In this document: positions 14,954 to 22,718 of the stretch, piece after piece | Numbering within the stretch: position 1 is the first letter of the stretch | Layout of the letters: each line of letters opens with the position of its first letter | NCBI RefSeq assembly: GCF_000720115.1 | Contig: NZ_JOIR01000074.1 | Location: 1-30,219 of the forward strand | From: Streptomyces sp. NRRL F-2580 | GTDB taxonomy: Bacteria; Actinomycetota; Actinomycetes; Streptomycetales; Streptomycetaceae | Length of the DNA: 30,219 nucleotides | Direction of reading: 5' to 3' | Notes under the pieces: generated by a model | Databases searched by the model: none | What the model was told of the DNA's origin: nothing | Seen by the model: only the letters and a program-made list of their open reading frames with translations | Made by a program: the position numbers and the translations under genes

Positions 14954-15703
14954 TCAGGGCCTGCTGTTCCTCCATTTGGCCAACCTTGCGAGGTATACGT
15001 CCTCGTCGACGACCTGGGTACTGTGCTGGATCAAATCCTGCGGGGTCGGGGGAATTTTGGAGGCCACCGTATATCTGTTGCTCTTTTCGGCAAAGACGTG
15101 CACGCCGATGACCCTGCTGTCATCCTGGGACACGATGGCGGCACCCGAGTCCCCGTCCAAACCGGTACCGCCCTCAATTCGTAGGCACGGACCGAGGCTC
15201 GTGAATCCCAGTTGGTCGTTTCCCCGAAACACCCAGTGGTCGGTGTCCACCACCTTCCCGTGCTGCACTGTGCCCGTTTTCTTGCCGAGCCATCTCACAG
15301 GTTCGCCGTCTTTGGGGCTCCGAGTCTCCAGTGGAGCAAGTGGATCAGCGCCGTCGTGGATCCCCGGGATCGCCGCGGTGGTCGCCCCCGCCACCGGAGC
15401 CATCCACGCAAAGTCATAGAGCATGTCCTCGAGGCGGACGCCATATTCCAGCACGTTCGAGTATGTGAAGTATCGCGACTTTCCCGAAACGGGTCCGATG
15501 ATATGCACTTCATCGCGCCGCTTTCCATGCCACGAGGGCTGGAAGACCGGCGCCCCGACCGAATCCACCACATGGCCGGCCGTGATGGCCGCCAACGTTC
15601 CGTCCCACAAGACGGTCGCCCCCAGGGTCCCGTAGGCCATGACGTCGGCGGCTTGGATCTGATATCCACCCGGACACGGCTTCTTGTGCTGGTCGAGCGC
15701 CAT
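14954..15703 (-). CDS. Trypsin-like serine protease
   Basis: ATG at 15703 follows AAGGGGAC at suitable distance; the 249-residue product starts MALDQHKKPCPGGYQIQAAD. The chymotrypsin-fold triad is visible: His44 in AITAGHVV, Asp97 in LYDFAWM and Ser186 in GLDGDSGAAIV. No signal peptide or propeptide is seen, unlike the secreted Streptomyces proteases. It lies 58 bases after the gene for the Ser/Thr-rich protein and is third in an apparent operon with the propeller lectin. Proteolytic activation of a partner, as for aerolysin-type toxins, is a reasonable but untested idea. The C-terminus ends close to the IS5 fragment; RLAKWRNSRP looks like a natural end. Confidence 0.85.
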   Translation of the reverse strand: MALDQHKKPCPGGYQIQAADVMAYGTLGATVLWDGTLAAITAGHVVDSVGAPVFQPSWHGKRRDEVHIIGPVSGKSRYFTYSNVLEYGVRLEDMLYDFAWMAPVAGATTAAIPGIHDGADPLAPLETRSPKDGEPVRWLGKKTGTVQHGKVVDTDHWVFRGNDQLGFTSLGPCLRIEGGTGLDGDSGAAIVSQDDSRVIGVHVFAEKSNRYTVASKIPPTPQDLIQHSTQVVDEDVYLARLAKWRNSRP

Positions 15704-15761
15704 GTTTATCGATGTCCCCTTCCCATGAGGACACGGCTTCGCCGGAGGTTCCCCCACCCGC

Positions 15762-16775
15762 TCACGGTTGCGGGTCCGCCGGTGCCGGCTCGATCGAGGA
15801 GAGGGTCGGACGCTTGCGCCCTCCGCCGCCGCGGACCTGCTCCCCGGCCGGATCGTCCTCGGCCGGATCCGCCCTGACCGACTGGTCCGGCTCCGGCTCC
15901 GGGAGGTCGTCGACATTGAAGGGGCCGGAGACCAGGGCGGGCTGGGTCCCGGAGACGATCGAGGACAGCACGGCCCCCTTGGGGGTGAAGATGGTCACCA
16001 CATCCACCAGCTGCCAGACGAGCACCATCTCCGGGTGGTCGTTGCCCTCGTTGTCATACTCGTTCGAAACGAACGAGGTGGTCTGGGTCGATACGGTGAG
16101 CTGCTGAGTGGTGGTCGACGAGCTGCTCAGAGCGGCTGATACCGACGCGCTGATGGGGCCCCAGCCGGCGCTCGCACTGGCGCTGACCGATTTGGTGACG
16201 CTGCTTTCGTCGGACGAACTATCCTGCATGCCCGAAATTACCGTGTAGCTGACCGTCTTCTTCTGCCCGGGCGCGATGCTGTAGGACTCCGGCTGGCGTT
16301 GCCAGAACTGTTCGCGCGTCACCGTGTTACCGATCGGGAGCATGCCGGTGCCCACGAGCACTCTAGGCCCGTCGGGAGGTACGACGATCGACGGGTTGGG
16401 CATCGGAATCCCACCGATGTCGTTCGGGTCCAGTAGGTCCCCGCCCGAGATGGTGCTCAGCTGCCTGTTGCGGTCGGCCATTTCGATGACGGCGGCGAAC
16501 GCGCCGGAGGACGAGACGCGGGCGAGCCAGTAGTTGCCGGGCCACGAGCTGACCACCAGCTGGCCGCCGCCGGGAGCCAACCGGGTGCCTGGGTATCCCG
16601 CCTCCCAGAACTTCGTCCGCTTGTTGAAACCAGAGTGGTCGCCCTGTTCGTCGACCCAGAAGACGTCGAGATGAACGGAGGTGTCGTTGGTGATGACCAA
16701 TATCCCCTCGTTACCCCGGGAGGTGGACCGCAGGGTTCCGGCGAGGGCTTTCCGGTATGTCTCGTTCAGCTGCAT
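15762..16775 (-). CDS. Uncharacterised protein with pore-former-like Ser/Thr stretch
   Basis: A 337-residue protein. Residues 20-100 are beta-rich (GILVITNDTSVHLDVFWVD, GQLVVSSWPGNYWLARVSSS). Residues about 172-236 alternate small polar and apolar residues: KTVSYTVISG, SVTKSVSASASAGWGPISAS, VSAALSSSSTTTQQLTVSTQ. Such stretches are typical of the membrane-inserting hairpin of aerolysin/ETX-MTX2-type beta-pore-forming proteins. It is followed by beta strands (PEMVLVWQLVDVVTIF) and a disordered acidic/basic tail from about 288. There is no signal peptide. ATG at 16775 is 10 bases after the propeller-lectin stop. I do not recognise a named family; the pore-former idea is inferred from composition only. 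A structural beta-sandwich protein is the alternative. Confidence 0.75.
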   Translation of the reverse strand: MQLNETYRKALAGTLRSTSRGNEGILVITNDTSVHLDVFWVDEQGDHSGFNKRTKFWEAGYPGTRLAPGGGQLVVSSWPGNYWLARVSSSGAFAAVIEMADRNRQLSTISGGDLLDPNDIGGIPMPNPSIVVPPDGPRVLVGTGMLPIGNTVTREQFWQRQPESYSIAPGQKKTVSYTVISGMQDSSSDESSVTKSVSASASAGWGPISASVSAALSSSSTTTQQLTVSTQTTSFVSNEYDNEGNDHPEMVLVWQLVDVVTIFTPKGAVLSSIVSGTQPALVSGPFNVDDLPEPEPDQSVRADPAEDDPAGEQVRGGGGRKRPTLSSIEPAPADPQP

Positions 16776-16785
16776 GGCCTGTCCC

Positions 16786-18000
16786 CTACTCCGAACTCAG
16801 GTAGTACGCATACGGATCGCCATCGAAGACGGCCGAGATCGGGCAGGCGTGCGCGGTCGGCGGGAGGCGCAGCTCCGCGCTCAGATCGACGGAGTACCAC
16901 AAGCGCCCGGTCCATTGCAGAGAGATCAGATGGTCGCTCCGGTCCAGGTAGAACAGGAATTGCTTGACGTCGTCGGCGGACAGGACCGCCGCCAACGCGC
17001 CGGCGGGCGCGGCGGTCGGGGCGCCGGCTTCGCCGTTGGCGAGTTCACCCGGAGTGCTGTAGGACCATCCGCTCCCGGACCAGGCCAACGCGGCGACGTT
17101 GCCGGCCCAGTCCTGGTAATACACGCGGGGCTGCGAGGTTCTGGTGAGCGCGACGACCATCGGGTCGCCGTCAAGGGTGTACTTGGCGCCCGCAGCCTGT
17201 GTCAGGTTCGCCCAGGACCACCACTTGCGACCCGTCGGGTACTGGTTGGTCGGCGCATCGACGTTGTGGGCGAGCTGGATGGGACTGTTGTTGACGTCCA
17301 GGTAGTAGATCCGCCGGATGTCCGAGGCGAATCCGACGGCCGCGAGCGGGCTGACAGGAGACATCGGAAGCGGACCACTGATCCATGTGCTGAGGTTGGT
17401 CACCAAGGGTTCTTTGTTGTGCGTCCAGGACACTTCCAAGAGCTGGTTGCGCGTATTCATGTAATAGATGAGCACCCTGCGGACATCGTCGGTGACCGTC
17501 GCCGCCAACGGACTGGCCGCCGAAGCCTTCGGCGGCTTGTTATAGGTGCGCACGGTCCAGGTATTCCCGTTCTTGTGCCATAGCCGCACCAGACGGTTCG
17601 CCGCGTCGAAGTAATGGACCGTGACGCCGCCCTGCACCGTGGCTGCCAGCGGACTCCCGACGCCGGCGATCGGCGCACCGACATCGGCGGTGAAGTTCCG
17701 CCACCGCACGTCCTTGCCGTCGACCGCCAGCTCGATGATGCTGCCGTAGGTGTCCGCGTAGTAGATGCGCTGGGAGTCCTTCCCCACTGTCACCGACGCC
17801 GTGCCGTTGAGAGGAGAGGCGAACGGTGCGACAGGCCTGGGCGGCCCGGGGGCACCCGGCGATTCCGTTGAGTCCTCGGCGGAATTCGCGGGCGCCGGCA
17901 GAGAGAAATTGAGATCCCTGTACACCCATTTGCCGCCGCGCAAGGTCACCTCGATCACCGTGACCATCTTCTCGTTCCCGCCGAGCGCTCCTACTCCCAT
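16786..18000 (-). CDS. Fucose-lectin-like beta-propeller protein
   Basis: A 404-residue protein built from repeated blades, each with a pattern like SPLAATVxxxxxxVxYxDxxNxLxxL: SPLNGTASVTVGKDSQRIYY, SPLAATVQGGVTVHYFDAAN, SPLAATVTDDVRRVLIYYMN, SPLAAVGFASDIRRIYYLDV and later GALAAVLSADDVKQFLFYLD. This matches the fungal fucose-specific lectin fold (Aleuria aurantia lectin type, six-bladed propeller), which binds sugars between blades. No signal peptide. ATG at 18000 is used, but ATG at 17967 (MVTVIEVTLRGGKW) is an equally good start. It is first in a tight three-gene run with the Ser/Thr-rich protein and the protease, and could provide carbohydrate recognition for the set. Confidence 0.8.
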   Translation of the reverse strand: MGVGALGGNEKMVTVIEVTLRGGKWVYRDLNFSLPAPANSAEDSTESPGAPGPPRPVAPFASPLNGTASVTVGKDSQRIYYADTYGSIIELAVDGKDVRWRNFTADVGAPIAGVGSPLAATVQGGVTVHYFDAANRLVRLWHKNGNTWTVRTYNKPPKASAASPLAATVTDDVRRVLIYYMNTRNQLLEVSWTHNKEPLVTNLSTWISGPLPMSPVSPLAAVGFASDIRRIYYLDVNNSPIQLAHNVDAPTNQYPTGRKWWSWANLTQAAGAKYTLDGDPMVVALTRTSQPRVYYQDWAGNVAALAWSGSGWSYSTPGELANGEAGAPTAAPAGALAAVLSADDVKQFLFYLDRSDHLISLQWTGRLWYSVDLSAELRLPPTAHACPISAVFDGDPYAYYLSSE

Positions 18001-18076
18001 GATCCCGGTCCGTTCCTGTTGGTCCGCCGAGCCCCCTCTCGACGCTCCGCCTCCCCGAACCGCCCCGCCATACCCG

Positions 18077-18299
18077 TTAGGCCGTACGGGTGATGCCTGA
18101 TGCTGAATTGCGGGGGTCGGTGGTCAGGACCGTCCAAAGTCGCCAGGCGTTTTCGGTGTCCAGGGCGGTGAGGCCCTTGCTGCTTTCGTGGATCCCGAGG
18201 TCGTTGAAAGCGTCTGCCAGACGGTCGATGGCCAGGTCCAGGGCAGGTGGGGCGGGCGATGAGGTCGGCTAGGCGCCGGGCGTCCGCGGCGCGGGCCAT
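18077..18299 (-). pseudogene. Small hypothetical gene with one frameshift
   Basis: ATG at 18299 gives MARAADARRLADLIA; the following frame gives PPALDLAIDRLADAFNDLGI, HESSKGLTALDTENAWRLWT and VLTTDPRNSASGITRTA before a TAA. Together they make a protein of about 75 helical residues, but a shift near 18255 separates the two halves. It is divergent from the small gene at 18359. No family is recognised. Confidence 0.45.
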
Positions 18300-18358
18300 C
18301 GTTCCTGGCCGTGGCCGCCGCCGGATCCTGGCGGATTTAGAAGTCCCTCTTGGTCGAG

Positions 18359-18568
18359 ATGGCCGATCAGCTGACCGCCACGGCCGCGGACGCGCCGCTG
18401 GCCGCGCTGCGTGCCGCCGGGGTGCTGGAGCGGGTCGCCGCCCGGGTGGTCCGGGAGACCGCCGGCGCGCTGTGCGACGCCGGCATGTCCGCCGAGACGG
18501 TCGCCACCGGGCTCGGGACCACCCGCTCCAAGGCCCTGGTCCTCCTCCTGGCCGCGCAGGACAGGTGA
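18359..18568 (+). CDS. Small HTH/antitoxin-like protein, 69 residues
   Basis: Reads MADQLTATAADAPLAALRAA, then GVLERVAARVVRETAGALCD and AGMSAETVATGLGTTRSKAL. The C-terminal part looks like a helix-turn-helix (SAETVATGLGTTRSKAL). The first 24 residues nearly equal those of the ParE-like protein at 5101-5364, and the DNA there is about 90% identical, although the rest of the two proteins is unrelated. A role in gene control or as an antitoxin is possible but not shown. No toxin gene is next to it; the IS630 element begins 130 bases downstream. Confidence 0.6.
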   Translation: MADQLTATAADAPLAALRAAGVLERVAARVVRETAGALCDAGMSAETVATGLGTTRSKALVLLLAAQDR

Positions 18569-18699
18569 CCGCAGCCGGCCGGCATCGCCCCACGCGTACG
18601 CCGTTACCCCGCGCCTCCGTCGTCCTCGCCGGGCCGGGGGCCCGCTTACTGGGGGTCTTCACGAGACCGTGGCGCGCGTGTACTTGGTCTGGGGAGTTA

Positions 18700-19731
18700 C
18701 TGACCTTGAAGTTGTCTTGTCGTAGGGGCTGACGGTTGGTGGTTGTCGCGGTATGCCGGGTGTATGAGGTATCCGCAGAGTGGGGGTCTGACCGCGGAGA
18801 GGCAAGCATTCCGCGAGCGGGTCCGGATGGAAGCGGTCGCGATGTTCACCGAAGGGCGGGGCAGTTCGGATGTCGCGAAGGAGTTACGGGTCAGCGTCCG
18901 GTCGGTCCAGCGGTGGCGGCAAGCCTGGCTCGAAGCCGGCCAGGACGGGGTCCGTTCTCAGGGCCCGGCCTCCCGTCCGAAGCTGAGCGACGCGTTGTTC
19001 GCCGTGCTCGAGGAGGAGTTGGCGAAGGGTCCGGTCGCGCATGGCTGGTCTGATCCGGCCCGCCGGGCCGTCGAGCGCGACGAGACAGCCGTCGCCGGCT
19101 GGGTGAAGGACGTGTGGTCGCACGTGGAACCACCGCGGCGGCGCTCGGGGCCTGGATCGTCTTCGAGGACGAAGCCGGATTCTCGATGACGCCGCCGTCC
19201 TCCCGCACCTGGGCCAGACGCGGCAGCACACCGGTCATCCGGGTCCGCGGACGCTCCCAGCGCCGCTTCTCCATCGCGGCCCTGTGCTGCTACAAGCCCG
19301 GCGAACGCTCCCGCCTCGTCTACCGGCCCAAACGACATACCGACCACAAGAGCGGCGGCCGCAAGAGCTTTGCCTGGACCGAGTACCGCGACCTCCTCAT
19401 CGCCGCCCACAAGCAGCTCGGCGGCCCGATCGTCCTCGTATGGGACAACCTCAACGTCCACAAGGATCGCCGCATGCGGGCCTTCATCGACGCGCACGAC
19501 TGGATCACCGTCTACCACCTCCCGCCCTACGCACCCGACCTCAACCCAGTGGAAGGAATCTGGTCCATCCTCCGCCGGACCAGCCAGGCGAACACCGCCT
19601 TCACCGATCCCGACCACCTCATGCACCAGCTCAGACACGGCCTCCGCCAAATCCAATACCGCAGCGACATCATCGACGGATGCCTCACCGGAACGGGGCT
19701 CACACTGACGACACCACGACTACAAACTCAG
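18700..19731 (+). mobile_element. IS630-family element, defective, TA-flanked
   Basis: The left end CTGACCTTGAAGTTGTCTTG and the right end (minus strand) CTGAGTTTGTAGTCGTGGTG are imperfect inverted repeats, about 17 of 23 matching. Each is bordered by TA (18698-18699 and 19732-19733), the target duplication of the IS630/Tc1 group. The single transposase frame inside is broken, so the element could move only if helped in trans. Confidence 0.8.
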
Positions 19732-19734
19732 TAG
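18764..19734 (+). pseudogene. IS630 transposase, internally deleted and frameshifted
   Basis: The N-terminal HTH part is intact (LRVSVRSVQRWRQAWLEAGQ). After VAHGWSD the text jumps to PARRAVERD, omitting roughly 35-40 residues that IS630 transposases normally carry there. Near 19130 a frameshift moves into TAAALGAWIVFEDEAGFSMT. The catalytic DDE residues survive: FEDEAG, VWDNLNVH and LNPVEGIW. The stop TAG at 19732-19734 is formed by the TA target duplication plus the next host base. The two lesions make it inactive. Confidence 0.82.
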
Positions 19735-20161
19735 TCGGCGTCCCGGAGCTGAGTGAGGCGTTGGGCGGCGACGGTCGGTCCGTAGACGTCGATGAGGCGG
19801 GCGACGGCGCTGATGGCGTAGGTGGCGATCCACTGGTTGTCATCGAGGTGGTGCGGGGGACGCCTCCGTCGTCGGCGAGGGCGATGACGGTGTCCGCTAC
19901 GGGTCTGTGCATGGTGACGTGCTGGAGCCAGGACCGTCCGGCGGGTCCGAGGACGGCCGGGCGGTTGAGGGAGAAGTTGGGGCGGGCGAGGACGGCGTCG
20001 TGGAGCAGTCCGCAGAGCTGCTGGCGCGCGTAGGCCTGGGTGGTTGGGCAGGCGTTGCTGTCGACCGTGGCGGAGGCGATGGCCTCGGCGTCGTGGGTGA
20101 GGTGGGCCAGCATCAGGTCCAGGGCGGCGTTCTCACCGGCGACCTGCTGTGTACTGATCAT
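19728..20161 (-). pseudogene. Hypothetical Streptomyces gene, frameshifted and hit by IS630 at its end
   Basis: ATG at 20161 starts MISTQQVAGENAALDLMLAH, then LTHDAEAIASATVDSNACPT and RQQLCGLLHDAVLARPNFSL to TVIALADDGG. Near 19850 the frame shifts; the other frame gives DDNQWIATYAISAVARLIDV then YGPTVAAQRLTQLRDADY. The TGA that ends it (19728-19730) is supplied by the IS630 right end, inserted at or next to the last codon. The protein is helical; its family is not recognised by name. Confidence 0.5.
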
Positions 20162-20250
20162 GCCGGTACAACGATGCGACTCCTGCGCGGGGGGCGCTCA
20201 CGTTGCGGGTGGCGCCGACGCACTGCTTTGACGCGCGGGCGCCTGAGGGC

Positions 20251-20276
20251 GCTCCCGCCCCGGGTGGGGCGGGAGC
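20251..20276 (-). terminator. 11-bp GC hairpin after the small minus-strand gene
   Basis: GCTCCCGCCCC (20251-20261) pairs with 20266-20276, loop GGGT, 13 bases past the stop of the gene at 20290. Confidence 0.7.
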
Positions 20277-20289
20277 CGGCCCGCGGCGG

Positions 20290-20550
20290 TCAGGTGACGT
20301 CGAGGCCACATCCGGTGCATACCAGGACCTCGGTGGGGCCGGTGCCGATCCACTCGCCGGGGGCGGTGTCGGAGACCGGGCAGGTGGCGGGGGTCTGGGC
20401 CCACTTGCGGCCGGGGACGATGAGGACCTGGCGGCCAGGAGCGTTGAGGCTGCCGCCGTGGGTCTCGGTGGGGATCGACAGGTCCCAGATGTGGCCGTCG
20501 ATCGCGGCGGGTGTGGTCTGGACGGGCTCGAGTCTCGAGTACACCTTCAC
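20290..20550 (-). CDS. Small hypothetical protein, 86 residues
   Basis: GTG start gives VKVYSRLEPVQTTPAAIDGH, then IWDLSIPTETHGGSLNAPGR and a C-terminal VLVCTGCGLDVT. Good codon bias, terminators on both sides and a C-x-x-C near the end (half a zinc-ribbon) support a real gene. No family name is recognised and no partner is evident. Confidence 0.55.
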   Translation of the reverse strand: MKVYSRLEPVQTTPAAIDGHIWDLSIPTETHGGSLNAPGRQVLIVPGRKWAQTPATCPVSDTAPGEWIGTGPTEVLVCTGCGLDVT

Positions 20551-20565
20551 CGGAGCCGCGCACCT

Positions 20566-20602
20566 GCCCTGCGCCGCCCCGCCGGGCGGGGCGGCGCAGG
20601 GC
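20566..20602 (-). terminator. 15-bp GC-rich hairpin after the flavin reductase gene
   Basis: 20566-20580 pairs perfectly with 20588-20602, 7-base loop, 10 bases past the stop of the fusion gene. Confidence 0.8.
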
Positions 20603-20611
20603 CCCTTGATG

Positions 20612-21601
20612 TCACGGTTCGAGGTCGACGACCCCCTTGCCTCCCAGGATGTCCAGCGGCACGGAGACTTGGTCGTGCGTGATCAGCCATTCGCCGTCGA
20701 TCTTCCGGAAGCAGAAGGTGACCCGGACCCACATGCCGCCCGCCGCCGTCCCGTCGGGCAGCGTGCCGCTGAGGCGGCCGAAGCCGTGTGTGAACGCCAC
20801 GTCTTCGCCCACCGTGGGCATCAGGTCGCGCACCTCGTAGGTCACCTCCTGGAAGAAGGTGAACACGTTCGCCCAGTTCTTGAGTTTCGCGTCAATCCCC
20901 ACGTGCTGGAGCGGCGGATCGATGTCGAAGGACACGACGTCCGTCGAGTAGAGCCGCCTCAGGCCCTCGAAATCCTTGGCCTGGATCGCGTCGATGATCC
21001 CGTCGATGTGGCGGCGGATCGCGGCTTCGTCCGTCTCGCGCTGTGTGGGGGTGGCTGTCCGTCCTTCCGTGCTCTGGGCGACGACGTGATCCAGCAGTGT
21101 GTCGAGGGCGCTGACGTGGTGGGCGCCCGCCTTGAGTGTCGCGTGGTCCTCGAAGTCGGTGTGCAGGGACAGCGAGACCTGCGGGGTCACTGCACCCATC
21201 TGGAGGAGCTCACACAGTGCCCGCAGCTGCCGGGCCGCATGGGCGCCGCCGCCAGCGCCGTAGGAGACGAACCCAACGGCCTTGTGGGTCCACTCCGCGT
21301 ACAGGTAGTCGATCGCGTTCTTGAGCACGCCGGGGATGGAGGCGTTGTACTCGGGGGTGACCATGACGAATCCGTCGAAGCGGGCGATGGTGTCAGCCCA
21401 TGTCCGGGTGTGCCCGTGCTGGTACCGCCCAGCGAGCGCGGGCAGCGGCTCGTCCAGATGCGGCAGCGGGTGGTCGAGCAGGTCGATCACCTCGAATGCG
21501 GCGTCGCCGCGGCGGGCCGCCCGCTCGTGGATCCACCGGGCGACCTGGTCGCCCTTGCGGCCGGGGCGGGTGCTGCCGATGAGTATTCCGATCCTGGTCA
21601 T
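20612..21601 (-). CDS. NADPH-dependent FMN reductase fused to a SnoaL-like domain
   Basis: A 329-residue two-domain protein. Residues 1-175 are a flavodoxin-like FMN reductase: the phosphate-binding GILIGSTRPGRKGDQVARW and the flavin motif VTPEYNASIPGVLKNAIDYL are clear. After a short linker, residues about 185-325 form an NTF2/SnoaL-like domain (ETDEAAIRRHIDGIIDAIQA, KDFEGLRRLYSTDVVSFDID, PLQHVGIDAKLKNWANVFTF, VRVTFCFRKIDGEWLITHDQ). Both halves exist as separate proteins elsewhere; a single chain is unusual. The gene is divergent from an ECF41-type sigma factor, which also ends in a SnoaL domain. It probably reduces flavin or quinone-like compounds; the SnoaL half may bind the same ligand or contact the sigma factor. 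That part is inferred. Confidence 0.87.
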   Translation of the reverse strand: MTRIGILIGSTRPGRKGDQVARWIHERAARRGDAAFEVIDLLDHPLPHLDEPLPALAGRYQHGHTRTWADTIARFDGFVMVTPEYNASIPGVLKNAIDYLYAEWTHKAVGFVSYGAGGGAHAARQLRALCELLQMGAVTPQVSLSLHTDFEDHATLKAGAHHVSALDTLLDHVVAQSTEGRTATPTQRETDEAAIRRHIDGIIDAIQAKDFEGLRRLYSTDVVSFDIDPPLQHVGIDAKLKNWANVFTFFQEVTYEVRDLMPTVGEDVAFTHGFGRLSGTLPDGTAAGGMWVRVTFCFRKIDGEWLITHDQVSVPLDILGGKGVVDLEP

Positions 21602-21679
21602 CGCTGTCTCCTGATGTGTCCCACCCGGGCTCTCCGGGCCGGTGGCGTCTCTGAGCGGTATGACGACACGACCCCGCGG

Positions 21680-21707
21680 AACGTCAGGGAGAGTCGAAGA
21701 CCTGACA
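21680..21707 (-). promoter_or_regulatory. Candidate ECF41-type promoter for the flavin reductase gene
   Basis: Minus strand TGTCAGG, 17 bases, CGTT. The known ECF41 promoter has TGTCACA about 16 bases before CGTC. The match is imperfect, but the position (about 80 bases upstream of the start) and orientation fit. Confidence 0.3.
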
Positions 21708-21770
21708 ATCCGACGTGCTGTCTCGTCGGACCGCCGAGGGACGATCCGAGATCAGGGAGCCACCGGAACC

Positions 21771-22718
21771 ATGACCGATCACGCGCAGTCACGGCACGAC
21801 GAGTCCGACGCAGGCCTGGACGGGATCATCAGCGAGCGGCGGCGGCTGATCGGTCTCGCCTACCGGCTCCTCGGTTCCCTGGCCGAGGCCGAGGACGCGG
21901 TCCAGGAGACCTACACCCGCTGGTACGCCATGTCCCGACAGCAGCAGGACGCCATCGAGTCCCCCGGCGCCTGGCTGACGACGGTCGCCACCCGCGTGTG
22001 CCTGGACCTCCTCGGCTCGGCGCGGGTCCGGCGCGAGCGTTACATGGGCGAATGGATCCCAGAGCCGCTGCCCGAGCAGACCGACTGGATCAGCGGGCGC
22101 CCAGGCACCGCCGCGACCGATCCCGCGGACCCGGCCGACCGGGTCACACTCGACGAGTCGGTGAGCATGGCGTTTCTCGTCGCCCTCGAATCCATGACCC
22201 CGGCCCAGCGCGTCGCACTCATCCTGCACGATGTCTTCGGCTACCCGTTCGCAGAGATCGCCGGGATCACCGGCCGCACCCCGGCGGCATGCCGCGAACT
22301 GGCCTCCTCCGCCCGGCGCCGCGTCCGCGCCTCCCTGCCCCCTGCGGCCCCCGCAGCCCACCAGGCGGGCCTCGTCAGGGACTTCAAGCAGGCGTGGCAC
22401 GCGCAGGACATCAACGCCCTCGTCAGACTCCTCGCCCCCGGCGCGACGTTCACGGCGGACGGCGGCGGCGTGGTCGCCGCCGCGCTCCACCCGATTGAGG
22501 GCGGCGAAGGAATCGCGCGCTACCTTACCGACCTCGCCGTCCGGGCGTCCGGCGGCCTGACGGTCCTGGAGCGCACGGTCAACGGCCGGGCCGGTCTGGT
22601 GATCGAGCACGAAGGCGTCCCCGTGGCCGTGTACGCGTTCGACGTCGCGGACGACCGGATCACGCACATCTGGGCAGTGCGCAACCCCGACAAACTCCGC
22701 CCGTGGACGGCGGCCTGA
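21771..22718 (+). CDS. ECF41-type RNA polymerase sigma factor with C-terminal SnoaL domain
   Basis: A 315-residue sigma-70 family protein. Region 2 reads IISERRRLIGLAYRLLGSLA then EAEDAVQETYTRWYAM. Region 4 reads MTPAQRVALILHDVFGYPFA then EIAGITGRTPAACRELASSA. From about residue 200 a SnoaL/NTF2 domain follows (FKQAWHAQDINALVRLLAPG, GEGIARYLTDLAVRASG, VYAFDVADDRITHIWAVRNP). That layout defines ECF41, where the C-terminal domain tunes sigma activity in place of an anti-sigma factor (established). ATG at 21771 has AGGGAG upstream and fits the domain. ECF41 factors usually control an adjacent oxidoreductase or carboxymuconolactone decarboxylase gene; here the divergent FMN reductase-SnoaL gene is the likely target. 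Confidence 0.92.
   Translation: MTDHAQSRHDESDAGLDGIISERRRLIGLAYRLLGSLAEAEDAVQETYTRWYAMSRQQQDAIESPGAWLTTVATRVCLDLLGSARVRRERYMGEWIPEPLPEQTDWISGRPGTAATDPADPADRVTLDESVSMAFLVALESMTPAQRVALILHDVFGYPFAEIAGITGRTPAACRELASSARRRVRASLPPAAPAAHQAGLVRDFKQAWHAQDINALVRLLAPGATFTADGGGVVAAALHPIEGGEGIARYLTDLAVRASGGLTVLERTVNGRAGLVIEHEGVPVAVYAFDVADDRITHIWAVRNPDKLRPWTAA

Noticed and set aside
14954..18000. Biosynthetic gene cluster including the SDR, VOC and FMN reductase genes
   Set aside because: No core biosynthetic enzyme (PKS, NRPS, terpene synthase, RiPP maturase) is present, and these genes are scattered and separately regulated.
19907..22498. Very long plus-strand open frame (863 codons)
   Set aside because: It runs antisense to the FMN reductase fusion and in the wrong frame through the sigma factor. 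Its composition is that of a shadow frame, and both real genes have clear domains.
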